A stretch of 64,000 bases of DNA from Ramazzottius varieornatus (Eukaryota; Tardigrada; Eutardigrada; Parachela; Ramazzottiidae). Within the stretch, counting starts at the first letter, position 1, and each line of letters starts with the position of its first letter. Below the pieces are notes generated by a model. The model worked only from the letters and a program-made list of their open reading frames with translations, did not search any database and was not told where the DNA came from. The position numbers and the translations under genes are program-made. The stretch spans positions 2,432,467-2,496,466 of the forward strand of contig BDGG01000002.1 of the NCBI GenBank assembly GCA_001949185.1. Direction: 5' to 3'. Below are positions 11,060 through 23,352 of this stretch, in pieces.

Positions 11060-12792
11060 ATGAGAAGCATCCTTCGCACCATGAGAGCCATCAGGGTGTC
11101 GCAGTTCGGTGGTCCGGAGGTACTGAAAGTGGAGCAGAACCTGCTCATTCCGGAGGCAAGAGATGACCAGGTGAACTTTGACCACCCATCTTCCACCCTA
11201 CTCTTCTTATTCTCTTGGACGATCAGATTTGCAGCGATACAGCTCGCGTAGTTTGATCAGACCATACTTTTTTGCTTGCAGGTGGTCGTGCAGGTGAAAG
11301 CAGCAGGAGTGAACCCCATCGAGACCTACATCCGTTCGGGAGCTCATGGACCAAAGCCTACTCCCAACTTTGCTCTCCCGTACACACCAGGCGCGGACGC
11401 TGCCGGCATCGTTACGGCCGTCGGATCTGGCATTCAGAGCTTCAAGTTAAGGAAGCCTTTTTCCGCGGGGGCAATGAACCCATTAACAAGCAAAACGCGG
11501 GAATAGACGACGCTACGAAATTTCGTTTCTCCAGATAACCTCGCGTATGACATCACAGCAGAAACGTGTTAGAATTACTGAAGATGCGCAGCTGGGTCTG
11601 TGTATCAGATAAACGTGTTTTATCTAGAATAGCTTCTTTATGCTGATTGCAGATGGGGGATCGTGTGTTCGTCTGCGACTCCTTCGGGAGTGGCTCATAC
11701 GCCGAATATATGACGGCAAGCGCTTCTAAAGTTTTCCGCTTGCCGGAAACGCTGTCTTTCAGTCAAGGTGCAGCTTTAGGCATTCCGTACTTCACCGCTC
11801 TGCGAGCTCTCCGTCACAAGTATGTTGATACCTGACTTGCTTGTCTCGACCATGACGTTGAAATACTGTACGACCTCAAGTTGGTCTTCTGTTTTGTAGA
11901 GCTCATGTGAAAGCTGGTGAGACCTTGCTGGTTCACGGAGCGAGTGGCGGTGTGGGTCTGGCTGCCTGTCAGATTGCCTCAGCTTGGGGACTGGACGTCG
12001 TGGGAACGGCTAGTACGGAAGAAGGTATGGAACTGGTCAAGAAAGCTGGAGCCAAAAGGGTGCTCAACCACAACAGGCCGCATTACTTGGACGAGCTCAA
12101 GGTAAGACTTGGAAAGTCGGTAAAATGAACTCACCGACATCTTTTCCCAAGCGGCGCACGGTCTGTGTTACAAACAATGAAAATTTGCGCTACTTGGCAA
12201 AAACGATCGAACTCGACAAGATCGTTTTATCAAGTGGCGCACTCTCTCCGCAAATAACGATACAGACGTGCGCCACTTGAGTTAGCGACTTGGTTGAAAT
12301 CATTTGCCGGCGTCCCTGTCTGCGTGTCAGCTTCCGCTGCAACTTCAATATCTCGACTCTTTTTTCGTAGAGTGGTCCAGACTGGAAACGCTTCAACGTC
12401 ATTCTCGAAATGCTGGCCAACGTGAATCTGGCCGCTGACATGGACATCGTGGCGAGAGAAGGGCGCATCGTTATCATCGGCTCAAGAGGGAAGATCGAGA
12501 TCGACCCACGGGGGCTGATGAACACTGACGCCAGCGTGACTGGCATGAAATTGTGGGACGCCACACCTGTTCAGTGGAAAGAGATGGCTAAAGACTTGGG
12601 GGAAGGCTTCGATGGCCAGTGGATCCAGCCGGTTATCGATCAGGAGTTTAGATTGGAGGACGCACCAAAGGTATCAGACGACTAAACTTCGTCATCTGTG
12701 ATCTAGCGCATGTTTTTATTTCTTTTCAGGCTCATGAAGCTGTCATGGCTCATTCCGGCGGAGCCAAGGGGAAGATTGTACTGCTGGTATAA
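11060..12792 (+). CDS. CRYZ: Zeta-crystallin / NADPH:quinone oxidoreductase, 6 exons
   Basis: This is a medium-chain dehydrogenase/reductase that reduces quinones with NADPH by one-electron transfer; vertebrate homologues also bind RNA. Exons: 11060-11170, 11282-11446, 11653-11819, 11900-12101, 12371-12670, 12730-12792, giving 335 aa (328 from the second Met at 11081). Visible motifs are [35 protein letters not shown], the NADPH-binding [16 protein letters not shown] (about residues 158-173) and [11 protein letters not shown]. The family's zinc ligands are absent, as expected for this zinc-free branch. The exon 2/3 junction is odd: frame requires AAG at 11444-11446, but the following bases are TTAAGG rather than GT, so one G seems missing from the donor. 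Introns 4 and 5 are small, and intron 4 contains two P1 palindromes. The gene follows the inverted repeat by about 270 bp. Confidence 0.93.
12147..12280. repeat. Two P1 palindromes, CRYZ intron 4
   Basis: Unit one (12147-12199) starts CCCAAGCGGCGCACG and ends TTGCGCTACTTGG. Unit two (12230-12280) starts CAAGTGGCGCAC and ends GTGCGCCACTTGA. Between them is an inverted AACGATCGA/GATCGTTTT pair. Confidence 0.75.
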
Positions 12793-13751
12793 TAAGCCTC
12801 CGAATTTGAACACGCTGCACTAACACACCTACTACAAAGTTTGACATGATGAATAATGGTGATCATTCTTCTTCCCTCTTCACATTCGATTTTCGCATCG
12901 ATCCCGTCCACAGATTCTATTTGTTTTCTTGTTTTGACTTTCTATCACTAACGGTTCTGTTCTTTGTCAACTTTCCTTTCGCACACCGTTTTGCGTTTTA
13001 TCCGTCTCGCCGCGGAAGGCAAGTCTTTCAGTCCTTCAGTAGCTGCATTTAAGATTAAGCCGAAAAATCTTAGAGAAGTAGGCAATTTTACATTTTGGCT
13101 GGAGGGGTCGCTCATACCTTCCCAGCTTCTCTGAACTTCTTGGCTTACCGTTGATTGCAACTAATGGAATCAAAGTGAAGTTGGGAACCTTCGTACCGCA
13201 GAAAGGCGCAACTTTCACAATCACAACAATGTTGGTTCAGGGAATGTTTCAGATATGGGTAAATGTACAAGGCTTTCTTCCGAATAAATGGGGAATAAAT
13301 AACGAGACGACACTACACACGAGCACTAAAACAAAAAAGAGATTCAAATATGGCGAGTAAACCGAGCAGTACCACCAGGGTACAAGACCAGGAACGTAAC
13401 AATATAACAAGAAACTACAGATCCGAGGAACTTTAGAAAAACCGGTTGACTACCACGGGAGAGACATGAAGGCACATGGTACCATTCATACTCACCGAAC
13501 GAGTACAAACCAGGGTAACACAAGAAGGAAATTTCAATAAGAAAATAAAAAAATCACAATCCATTTACAGAAAGGGTTATCACACCAACGAGTCTTGCAA
13601 TCTTCAGCTGCCTTCTTCATCTCTGCCTCAAACTTCATTCTTCCTTCATCATACTATCATCTTTGGTCTGCAAACAACATTTGAACAGTAAAACTTTTCC
13701 CAAAGACTGAAAACTCAAAGGATTCTCTTACGCATAGATAACCAAGCAGTT
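12793..13751. other. Convergent intergenic region with poly(A)-like signals
   Basis: About 960 bp between the stop codons of the + strand oxidoreductase and the - strand orphan gene. AATAAA-type hexamers occur near 13283-13300. No further exon was recognised. Confidence 0.4.
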
Positions 13752-15764
13752 TCACCATGCTGCGACGACGGGCTCCTGGTTCAGCTCTTTCAGGAAAGAT
13801 GATCGTTCCAGTGGCAAGTGGAAGACCTTCTTCGGACCGGAGAAAATCTTGCGTCGGCTCTTCCTGCTTCGTGGTGACGGAGACCTGCGAACTCAGCAAG
13901 CATTATGGAATGTTCTCAAAAACATCGGAGGAAGTCACACGGATAGCAGAAGACTTCTTACATTGAGCTGCTCGTGTCAGACGGACTGACGTATCCTTCA
14001 TCGATATCCAACGATACCAACAGCGTCTCAGTGGTACTAGAGGAAGTTTTAACTGCCTCAACTTCACCATCGTCCGATGGCAGCGCAAACATCTACAGGA
14101 GGAATATTTTATGACTGCTGAAATCCACAGGCAAAAAAAGAACGAAACAACGTACCGCGTTTCTGGTAAAGCAGGCTTCAAGAGCTGCCACGGCATCGTC
14201 TTCGACCTTCTTCAATTTCGTCGCTCTACGAGAAAAGAGTGGTTGAGAAGGCGAGCCTTTCAGTGCATTCATCCGAAAGGTCACCTTTCTTTGTCCGCCT
14301 TTGCTGTCTTTAAAATTCCCTTCGTCGGTGTGGTTTTCAGCAAGTTCGGGATGAACTCCTGGATGAACAAGTCATCAGTCAAGCTGTTGCAAGCGGACAG
14401 CGCTATGGTGCTGTACATTTCCCGGGGCGAAGTGGACGTCCACCCTGGGAAGACCACATCCACCCATCGGAGCTTGGCTGCGGCACGGATTTCTTCGTCT
14501 TCCTCTCCCTCAATGCTGTCCAGATATACCGGGTCGTCGATCTACAAAACAAGAGAGGAACAGATGTGATATCCGAAATTCCAGTAAGAGTTGTTGACCT
14601 CGACAAGGCCGTGCCCAAAGCTGCCATCGACGCATGACGTCATTGCTTAACGTTAGATTACACCGTATCAGACGTATGGCATCCACGGAAGTAATGGCGT
14701 CCGCGACAGCTCTTCCCGTCCACTAGGTCATACTTAGTACTTACCGGTCGCATATCGGTCTGATTACTGTCATCGAAACTGCTTCCATCTTCTACTCTGA
14801 CTTTCTCTTCGTTGGGCTTCTCTACAGCAACAACCTGCTCTTCGACGACTGGAATAGAGGGCTGTGTCTGCAAGAAAGGAGCGGCTTCTTTGACGGAAGC
14901 TGGCGGCTGACAATAAAGCATCCCGTTGTGATAGAACGGATAAGTTGGAGGTCCTAAGAAACAAAACAGGAAAGAATGTCAGTATGAGTACAACATGTGC
15001 AGGATGTTTTCCAAGGAGCAATTCCCACAGCTTCTCCATAAGCCGGGCGAATGCCGCGCCAGCGGAGAGACCATAGTAGGTAAATTATCTACTATGGACA
15101 GACGGATATGCGCATCCTTCAGATATCCTTCAGGTAGAAAAGCCCTTTCAAAAGAGCAGGAATATTGGACCATCAATGAAAGCAAGTAAGCAATCAACCA
15201 CTTGATCCATTCAAACCACCGATTTCACATCCAGATGTATCGGCAACGTCACTTGACGCATAGCCTAACCGTGCGAAATAGCTACGTGACACACAAGAAA
15301 AACCGGTAACGGCGAAGAATCAATGAGTGCAGAAACTGGCGCCAAACCACCAAGGCAAAAAGCAGAATCACACCACGTGATAATTCCGCACTTCCTTTCA
15401 TCGCATCAAACACGTGATTTGCACCAACATACGAAACAGGCGCCGATGACGAAATGGCCCACAACCAATAGAAACCAACCTCATTTCCACCAATAAGCCT
15501 GTGAAACTACCCTGGTCTCTATTCGACAGCTTAGAATTCGTCTCTAGCTTCAGAAACTCCTACCAAACTGGAGATCGACTTACTTGGGATCGGCATCAAG
15601 CTGATGGGAGGAGGAAAGTCATACGTCGCAGTGAAAGGGCAGAAGTATGGACTCCAGGCTGGGAGAGGATTCACGGGAGGATAGTACGGCTGGTACGGCC
15701 ACCAGGGCTGCAGACCAGCGGCACCAAGGAATGGAGTGTACATCGGAGAGTAGTACGTGGTCAT
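13752..15764 (-). CDS. Orphan Pro/Tyr-rich protein with KGILK motif, 6 exons
   Basis: Not recognised. Minus-strand exons 15584-15764, 14745-14953, 14285-14541, 14156-14225, 13962-14092, 13752-13884 join in phase to 326 aa. Residues 1-75 are rich in Pro, Tyr and Trp (MTTYYSPMYTPF, PWWPYQPYYPPVNP), resembling a low-complexity binding region. The middle is acidic (DSIEGEEDEE) and then better structured (LRWVDVVFPGWTS, LSACNSLTDDLFIQEFIPNL). A TPTKGILKTAKADKE stretch contains KGILK, known as a PP1-contact motif in inhibitor-2. The C-terminus is Ser-rich and then basic (SPRSRKSRRK). The start follows a good acceptor (TGTTGTAG) that leaves eight 5' UTR bases. No signal peptide or membrane segment is seen. 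It could be a PP1 or RNA-associated regulator, but that is speculation; the gene structure is firmer than the function. Confidence 0.6.
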
Positions 15765-17131
15765 TCTTCCAGCTACAACAGGAACGGGTGGATAGCTGGC
15801 GAGAACCCGGCTTGTAAGTAAGATACGCCGAAACAGAGTTAGGAACTACACAGATGCTTGCAGAAAGATCTTGGAGAAATCTCGCCGGTTGGGAAAGTTT
15901 AAAACAAGCCGGAAACTGACGGCTCAAAATCTCAAACCGTGCGCAAAGAAGGCTTTCGAGAGATTCAACTTATCTCCTGATTAAAAGGATGGGTGACAGG
16001 TCTGACGTAACTGACCACTGGGAAACGCAAGCCGTACTGCGTGCCATGCTTACACTCGTAAGTTGGTTTTCAAGGCTGTCATGTGTCTAACCAGGTCCTG
16101 CGTTTTATACCCACCCTCTGTTTCGAGGGGGAGTACAACCACCCTGGTACAACTCTCCCCTGGCATGGTGCTCGGCCGGATCCCAATTCCCAAAGTAAGC
16201 GACTGGCAGGGGGTGTTTACAGTTGCTTTGGAGTTCGGACTGTGGAGTGTGGACTAAACTTCAGCGATTTTTCACTTTCAGCGATGGCCGGATGACTTAC
16301 CTAGCCTACTACCAAAAATTACCCATTTGTCACGTACGGCCTGCTGTGAACCGGTCAAAAGAGGAAATTTGTCATTGGTACGCACATTCTTTCGTGCCAA
16401 ACCGGAGATTCGGTGTTCGAACCCAATTTTAGCGGTTTTAACATTCTCAGGTCGCGCAGTGATTTCCGCATGCGCAACTTTATCAGAAGACGCCAGCTCC
16501 TTGAAGCATTGCGAAACATCACGTTGACTATGTTATCGAACTGACGAGTGACCACGATATGCCAGAGCGGAAAGCCGATCAAGTGTCTCATTGGCGTTTG
16601 GTCATCTCTTCCGTCTGACAGTATTGTGGTCGAGCCGACTAGATTATTAACGCATTATTTCGTGACGTCTGGAGCAGCTGACATCAGCCGTAGTTAGGCA
16701 TGCGGAGACCACTGACTGCACTGAGCGAGAGATAGCATACTGGTGCCTGATCTCGGATTGTAATTTCTATGTGTCGATCTTCTAAAGTTAGTCTTGATCG
16801 CTTCCACTTGCCAAAGCTGTTAGTACTGTATTTTTATGTTTTGTTATCCTCTGACGATCGACGAAGCCGTCGACTAGATTGTCGAGGCTCAATAAATCTA
16901 TCTATCTATCTACTGCTGTACCACGTACTTCACCTGATTATTAGCATGGACAAAAAAACTGGCAGCCGGCCGAAAGCGGATGCGGCCATATCTGTATATC
17001 TGTATGCTTGATTGGGTTGATTGCCGGTCAGGAGGTAGGCTGTATGTTGGGATGTCATTCTGTATTTTCGGTAATTCACTGGGTAAATCATCAGGCCATC
17101 GCTGCTCACAACGGAAGATCATAACGTTCCC
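15765..17131. other. Divergent intergenic region, short ATCT microsatellite
   Basis: About 1.37 kb between the start of the orphan minus-strand gene and TAPT1. A run of ATCT units at about 16893-16912 follows AATAAA and a small hairpin (GACGAAGCCGTCG), which resembles the 3' tail of a retroposon. No exon was recognised. Confidence 0.35.
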
Positions 17132-19939
17132 ATGTCTTCCCGCCTGAATGCGATAGCATCCTCAACGACCGACGACGATCCAAACTCCGAGAATGGTAAC
17201 TGCACTCGACGATCCATGCGGCATGCAGACTTGCACGGAATTGTTCGTTGAATTTGCTGATGCTTGCAGATGATGTTGAGTTGCCGTTTGCTCTGCATCG
17301 TTCGCGATCCCACTCCGTCGAGTACTACGAGTCGTCAGAATGGACACCCTTGCAACTTCCAACTATCCTGCGGGATGCAATGCCGCAAAAATCTGCATCT
17401 ACTTTCACGACGGAATTTTCTGCAACTCTGCCTAAACCAGTGCAGCAGAATTACGCTAAAGGTATGTCTAATCAACAATCAGGCAACACTGTAATGCTGT
17501 CTGCCCTGCGCACAGCTTGCGGACACTGAATCTACCGCGCGCACTTGTGTCGTTTTCGAGTCGCGCACGTACATATAGATCGTCGCAGTTTTTAGTGTCA
17601 GTGATGTATGTGCGTTCGTGTCGCTTCTCGACTTACATGGTTTTGACTCGTGGCGTTGTTGCTCTTTTCAGCCTCATCCTTCTGTGATTACCTTATCCGT
17701 TCCTGCCGAAGGGAGCAAAAGCAGCGTGAAGATAAAGAGCGTTTGGCTGAGAAGAGCCGAAGAATCCAAACGTTCCTTTCAGTTCCTCGAGAGGTTGAAA
17801 AAGTAACAGCAATTTTTCACGCTTTCCCCTTTCCTTCGGAATTGTGGGATATAATATTTTCCTGTCCTCCAGGTGATGTCCTTAGGGACTCTGCAGTGTG
17901 CCGATGCCTTTCTGTACGTTTTCACCATCCTCCCCGTCCGTCTGCTCATAGCTTTCTACCAGATCAACCTGTTGCTCCTGCGCCTCTTCGTCCGCTTCAC
18001 GGTTGGGCGTTTTCGAAGCCACACCCGGCAGACGGTTGTGCCAACCTTCCCCACCACAAGTGCCTGCGAGATCATCAAAGGCACCATCATACTAGCGGGA
18101 GTCTGGCTCTTCACGTTTGTGGATCTCTCTGTGATGTACCACTTCTTGCGAGGCCAAGCGGTGGTCAAACTGTACATCATGTTCAACATGTTGGAAGTAC
18201 GAAACAGAAGCTCCCCTACAGTTTCCATTTTCTGGTTTGGCATGTTGATCTTTTTCCAGGTCGCTGACAGGCTTTGTTCGTCTTTCGGGCAGGATATCCT
18301 AGAATCGCTCTTCTGGACGGCGTCGCCCGCGACACCGCCGAATGAGAAACGAATGACTCGGTTGGGAATTCTGCCGCAGATTATCATCACTTTGCTGTAC
18401 GTCCGTAAGTCAAGGTTGTGTCCTGTTCACAATGAATGGTCGTTAGTTATCGAATTTACGGGACTGATGTTGTCTTGTGTTATTCTAGTGGTGCATTCTC
18501 TCGTCGTGCTGATTCAAATTACGACGTTGAACATCGCTATGAACTCACAGAATCGGGCACTGTTGGTGATCCTCCTATCCAACAACGTAAGCTAGTCGTT
18601 TTTCTAATTTTGTGTTGTTTTCCAGTTTTCATCCGGCGAGAAAGCTCGCATCCTTGTGGGGAATTTCATGTTGCTTTAAAGCTTCACAGCCTACGGAAAA
18701 TCTGATTTATCTTGAATTTTCTTGATCTCTTTGCAGTTTGTGGAGATCAAAGGCAGTGTCTTTAAGAAATTCGAAAAGAAAAATCTATACCAAATTTCCT
18801 GCAGTGACGTTCGTGAGCGTTTCCAGTTCGTAATACTCTTACTAATGGTCATCATCCGCAACATGACAGAACTTGGCTGGAAAATGGGTAATAACAGTGG
18901 ACGTACCCTCGTTTTGCCATAGTATTCAGTTGAGTTCTTACAGTTTACATCGCTACTCCAATCTTTCACTTGTTGCAGACAATTTCGTGGCTTGTCTGCC
19001 GGACGGTGCGCTGATCATCGCCTCCGAAGTGGTAGTCGACTGGACCAAGCACGCCTTCATCACCAAGTTCAACGAGATTCCCATGGGCGTTTATCAAGAC
19101 TACACCTACAGCTTGGCCTACGACTTCGCTACTACCCAACTCGACACAAACGTAACTTGCTTTTTGCCCACTCTTGATTTCTTTTCTTGAAATTCGAACT
19201 CTTTGTCTGTAGGCTTTTACTGACCAAAGCGACGCCGTCGTTCGGCGAATGGGCTTCGTACCGATTCCTTTAGCTATTATCGTCATCCGAATCGTCTACC
19301 AGAGCTTCCGGTTCGATGACTGGCGAGACTGGTTACTCTTTGGCCTCGGATATGTTAGGTAGAAAAATTCTTTTAAAGATGGAACGTCGGCAAATGACTT
19401 GTCCCAGATCGTCATCTCAAGTGGCGCACGTTTTTACTGTTGCTCGCCAAGGGCGTGCGCCACTTGGGAAAACGATCTGTATGATCGTTATTTCGACTGG
19501 CGCACATTCTCATTGTGATTGGCTGAGAGCGTGAGTCACTTGGGAAAAGACCTGGATACATAGGTTTACCGATGTCCGAGTTATCCTGGAATATTTTTTT
19601 GGTAGTTTGCTGTCTTGCAGTTTAATGGCGACCAAGATGCTGATCAACGTTCACCTTCTTCGCTGGTGCTACAATCTGATCATGGAGCATCGAGCCAAGC
19701 ACAGAGACGAGCGACGGTGTTGGAGTAATCCCGACACTCGCGCAGGCAGTGTGGTGGACATGGCGGACCTGCTGGAACGGGCTCGAAGTGCGCCCAACAC
19801 GCCACCACCACAGCCACGTTTAGTAAGAGCTCCTTCGATTGGCCATTGTCCCTTGTTCGCTAATAGTGAACTAGATTTGACTAGTATGAACCAGAATTTG
19901 CTCGAAGCGGATAGCACGACAAAAGATAAAAATGCTTGA
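17132..19939 (+). CDS. TAPT1: TAPT1 (transmembrane anterior posterior transformation 1), 10 exons
   Basis: TAPT1 proteins are multipass ER/ciliary-base membrane proteins needed for ciliogenesis and skeletal patterning in vertebrates. Exons: 17132-17195, 17270-17461, 17672-17802, 17873-18196, 18260-18404, 18489-18586, 18737-18887, 18979-19151, 19213-19358, 19621-19939; all phases join, giving 580 aa (human about 567). The family signature is plain: TFLSVPREVEKVMSLGTLQC, then hydrophobic spans (YVFTILPVRLLIAFYQI), the GQDILESLFWTA loop, NSQNRALLVILLSNNFVEIK, SVFKKFEKKNLYQISCSDVR and VVDWTKHAFITKFNEIP. The N-terminus (acidic, Ser-rich) and C-terminus (basic, Pro-rich) are lineage-specific. Introns are 50-300 bp; the last intron (19359-19620) carries two P1 palindromes. 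Confidence 0.94.
19417..19543. repeat. Two P1 palindromes, last TAPT1 intron
   Basis: Unit one (19417-19468) has both arms intact: CAAGTGGCGCACG and CGTGCGCCACTTG. Unit two (19494-19543) has TCGACTGGCGCAC and a diverged right arm GCGTGAGTCACTTGG. Each is followed by GGGAAAA and a GATC-containing flank. Confidence 0.8.
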
Positions 19940-20519
19940 ATCTTGTGCTCTTCGATACTCCAAAGTGCCGACATTTGGCGCGGTCAATCAAAAGTTGAAT
20001 GAGTTAATTGCCAATAACTGGCACTTTTAACTTTTACGTATTTATTTTAGTGTTTCATAACTGAATGTCGTTTGTAAGTTGAACGTGAGTGGAGTTCGTT
20101 GTGGGCTGATGCGCATCGAAATTTCTTTAAGAACAAATTTGGGACCAAGACAAACAAGATGATTTTCTCCCCCACGTGGAGCACGCTTCCAGCCGATGAT
20201 ACTGAGAGTCCACCTTTCTGCGTCCCGTGGTGCGGACTTCCGATATCAAATAAGCGTTGCGCATGGGAAAAGTACCATACTGCCGATATCTTGGCAACCA
20301 GAAGAACGGCAGCCGCGGTCCCCATCTTTTCCCATCAACAACAAAATTTTTGATTCTGTAATTATTTCATGAGAATTTTTAGAGAGAGAACGAAGTACTC
20401 CTTACTTACGGCAGGAGAATTGTCGATGTACTAAGTACTTGATGCTGTGCTTCTCGTTGTGTGGCACTGAATCGCTGATCTTCACAAGATTTTCCGACCG
20501 CGCTTGAACCTCTGTGGAA
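19940..20519. other. Short intergenic stretch after TAPT1
   Basis: About 580 bp. It must contain the TAPT1 3' UTR and the promoter of the next gene. Nothing else was recognised. Confidence 0.4.
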
Positions 20520-22412
20520 ATGGCTGCGGCACCTCCTCCACCCAATCGTCGCGCGCGGAAATCCCAACGTCGAAGGGACAATGTTGAGAGTAGAAATCTG
20601 CTGAGACTGGTAGTCAACCATGCCCGTCCTCCGCTCCACGACGACCTCCCGTTGATTCCACTAGCCATCTTCGATGCGGATGAGGTCCAAGCTGTAAACC
20701 CGAACCCCGGGGAGTTCATGGAGGGCCTTGGTCAGCCACCTGCTGCCGGTGATGGGCCAGCGAATGTGCCGGTTCTTCCCATGATGGACACCTTTCCTTT
20801 GCAAGCTGGGTATAATCTCCGGGACGTCATGCTTCCTTTGGACCTGATGACTCGTATGGCAATGCGCCGGTAGGTGACGTCCTAACCACGCTAGGCCAGA
20901 TAGCTTTTCATTGTGCAGCATTTCAGCAAAAAGACACACAGTCAGTCAGCGTTACATAGCGGTTGCGGTACCGGGACTTATTTGGTGGAGCGCGAAAAAA
21001 CATCTTCGAATTCTCGTCATGTCAAGTGGCGCATTTTTCCAGCTAGTAAGAAGCGAACACTGCGCCACCTGAGGTGACAAACATCTCGAGATTGTTTAGC
21101 GGATATTACGTAGAGCGTCTGAAGTGGCGCGGTTGTACCTTGTTGATGGCTGGAAGCATGCGATCCGAGCGAATTCGTCTGCCGACGTCCCATTGGATTC
21201 TGACCGAATCAGAGTTAATCCGAGTTAACTCTGAAAAATCTCATAAACATGTTGTTTTCCTTGACAGCTGCAACAGGGCGTTTAGAGACCAGGCGGAGGA
21301 TAATATGGACGAGCAGAGGCAGTGTTTAGACCTCAACAAGCTCTTCCATAACTACTGGATGGAATGCAGACGCGCAAATCACCCTGTGCCCCCTCATCCC
21401 ATCGCGTTAGCGCACCAAATTCTCCGGCCCCACAACAGACCAGTACTGGAGTCTCTTCTCTACCGGATCGGTATGCTGGCCAATGCATTTCCTATGGCGG
21501 CCAATGGCACCCTCATTCTACGTCTACACCTGGCTATCCATCCGGTATACGGAAATTCTGGGGGTCCGCTGATGACGGACTCGCTGGCTTCGGAGTTTTT
21601 ATCGCGGATAGTGCAGGGTCATTTCCGCAACGCTACCCGGGTCATCTTCGTGGATTCCTGTTTGCTTGCGAGCATAATGAGCCCGGCCGGTACCTGGGCC
21701 CAGTGCCAGGATCGCGTCTGGTTCGTCCGGACCTACATCAATAGTCTAGACCTCTGCGGCCACCTGGTTGCACCGCTGTACCTGCACAACTACCGCCAGC
21801 GATTCTACCCCGCTAATCCGCAACGACTTGAGGGTTACTGCGAAGCAATGGACACGCAAATGCAGTTTGGAGATCGGGCGGCACTGAAACTGCTCAAGCA
21901 CTCGCTGGTCCGAGCTTGGCAGAGCGAGCCGCAAGCCTCCTTTTTGATTATCGACCTATTACGGACTCTTGATTAGTATGTACAGTATCATCACCATCTG
22001 GGTGTTACTATACCTTTCCTTTCACTAAAAGTTTCAGTCAATTCTTGCTTTTAGTACGACGTACCGCATCGGTGTGGACGAGCTCTTTCCGAATGGAGAG
22101 GACAGTAGCGAGCAAGAAATTATGGCCATGGTCATCACCGACCGCGAGCAAGGTTGGCAACCTTCGTCAGTTTACGTGCTTGCCCTGGCCATGGCGCAAT
22201 ACAAGCAAGGTCAAGGTACTGCCATCAACGAAAACGTCAACGGCTGCCCAACGTGCACGCGTGTTTTCGTTGAGGGGCCAATTGAAGCTGCTTTCGTTGG
22301 AAATGGTGAAAATGAATGGGTGGCGGAGCCTGTGCAGGATGAAGAGCAAGACCCAATAGATTTCGACGCAATCATGGCTCAGATGATAGCTAACGGGGCT
22401 TTTCAGTTTTGA
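20520..22412 (+). CDS. Orphan 471-aa protein, 3 exons
   Basis: Not recognised. Exons 20520-20869, 21268-21975 and 22055-22412 join in phase to 471 aa. The start is the ATG at 20520 (AAATGGCTGCGGC). Residues 2-40 are Pro- then Arg-rich (AAAPPPPNRRARKSQRRRDN). The remainder is ordinary soluble-protein composition with an alpha-helical, Leu/His-rich central region (RPHNRPVLESLLYRIGMLAN, LRLHLAIHPVYGNSGGPLM, TWAQCQDRVWFVRTYINSL) and an acidic C-terminus ending in NGAFQF. A two-cysteine CPTC motif is at about residue 420. No signal peptide or membrane span. Intron 1 contains P1 palindromes, as do introns of neighbouring conserved genes. The long open second exon supports a real gene. Confidence 0.6.
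21022..21165. repeat. P1 palindromes in intron 1 of the orphan gene
   Basis: Unit one (21022-21071): GTCAAGTGGCGCA to TGCGCCACCTGAG. Unit two (from 21120) keeps the left arm GAAGTGGCGCGG and the loop GGCTGGAAGCATGCG but has lost the right arm. Confidence 0.7.
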
Positions 22413-23352
22413 TGTGCCGACCTCTTCATCGTCTGGAGAAGACTTTCCGAACACTGTTGAAAAGGACAACAGCTGCGCTGTCTTTGGTCGCGTGATTTCG
22501 AGTAAAAGCACGAAGCACAAAATGCGAACCGTTAACGTTGCGCCGAGGCGAAAGCAGTCAGAAACAACCGTACCACTACCAGCGGACAGGCAAGTTCTTG
22601 CATGTAACTTGTCCTAACGTCGGTGTATTTGGGCGAACCAAACGGGCACTAGCTGTTCATCCGGTCAGACCTGCAAAGTTTAGCTAGTTTGATTTCTGCA
22701 GGTTCGAATTCGCTTCGAATTGTTTTCTTCAGAAGTGTGCCAAATCTTTCCGTTTTTATCGTAATGTTTCAAGTTCAGACTGCGTAATGTATGGTTCCTG
22801 GTTTTCTTCTTTTCGTCTACTTTTGATCGTGACTTGTCGTTCCCACAAACCAGATTGCCGGCGTGTTGTCCGGCTCACGGTCTGGGATGGCTTCTTGCGG
22901 CGTATCGTCACGACATCAATCACGACAAAATCATGTGTCGATCTTTTCCCGACCTTTCCGGCTCGAAAGTTAATATCGTTTAACCACCATACTGACATGC
23001 ATATCGCCGGACCAAAGCAGATGGCACTCGGCGATCTGTAACCTATGGAGCTCGGTCGCGATTATGCGAGTCCGCTTTTCTTCGTCCTCGCACACTGATC
23101 GCTACGAACCCTCCCAGTGTAATAAGCGTTGAGTTGGTTCATTCAGCATGAAAATTGGATGAACGATCATGTCTGCCGCCGTGAGTAACGACCTTGACGG
23201 AACCTTGACGAACCAAACCGTACACGCGCGTTGGTGAGCAGCAAACTTGGTTTCTAGGGGCTGCGTCCGTTCGAACTACGCTTTTTTCCACAATCATTCC
23301 GTGCTTGCCTAAGTATTACCTAAGTATTATACTATACCGCTGTGGCAACACA
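22413..23352. other. Intergenic, nothing recognised
   Basis: About 940 bp. No convincing exon, repeat or RNA gene was found by eye. Confidence 0.35.

Noticed and set aside
16380-16440. tRNA-like B-box (GTGTTCGAACCC)
   Set aside because: No matching A-box or cloverleaf could be drawn around it. No tRNA or rRNA gene was found in the window.
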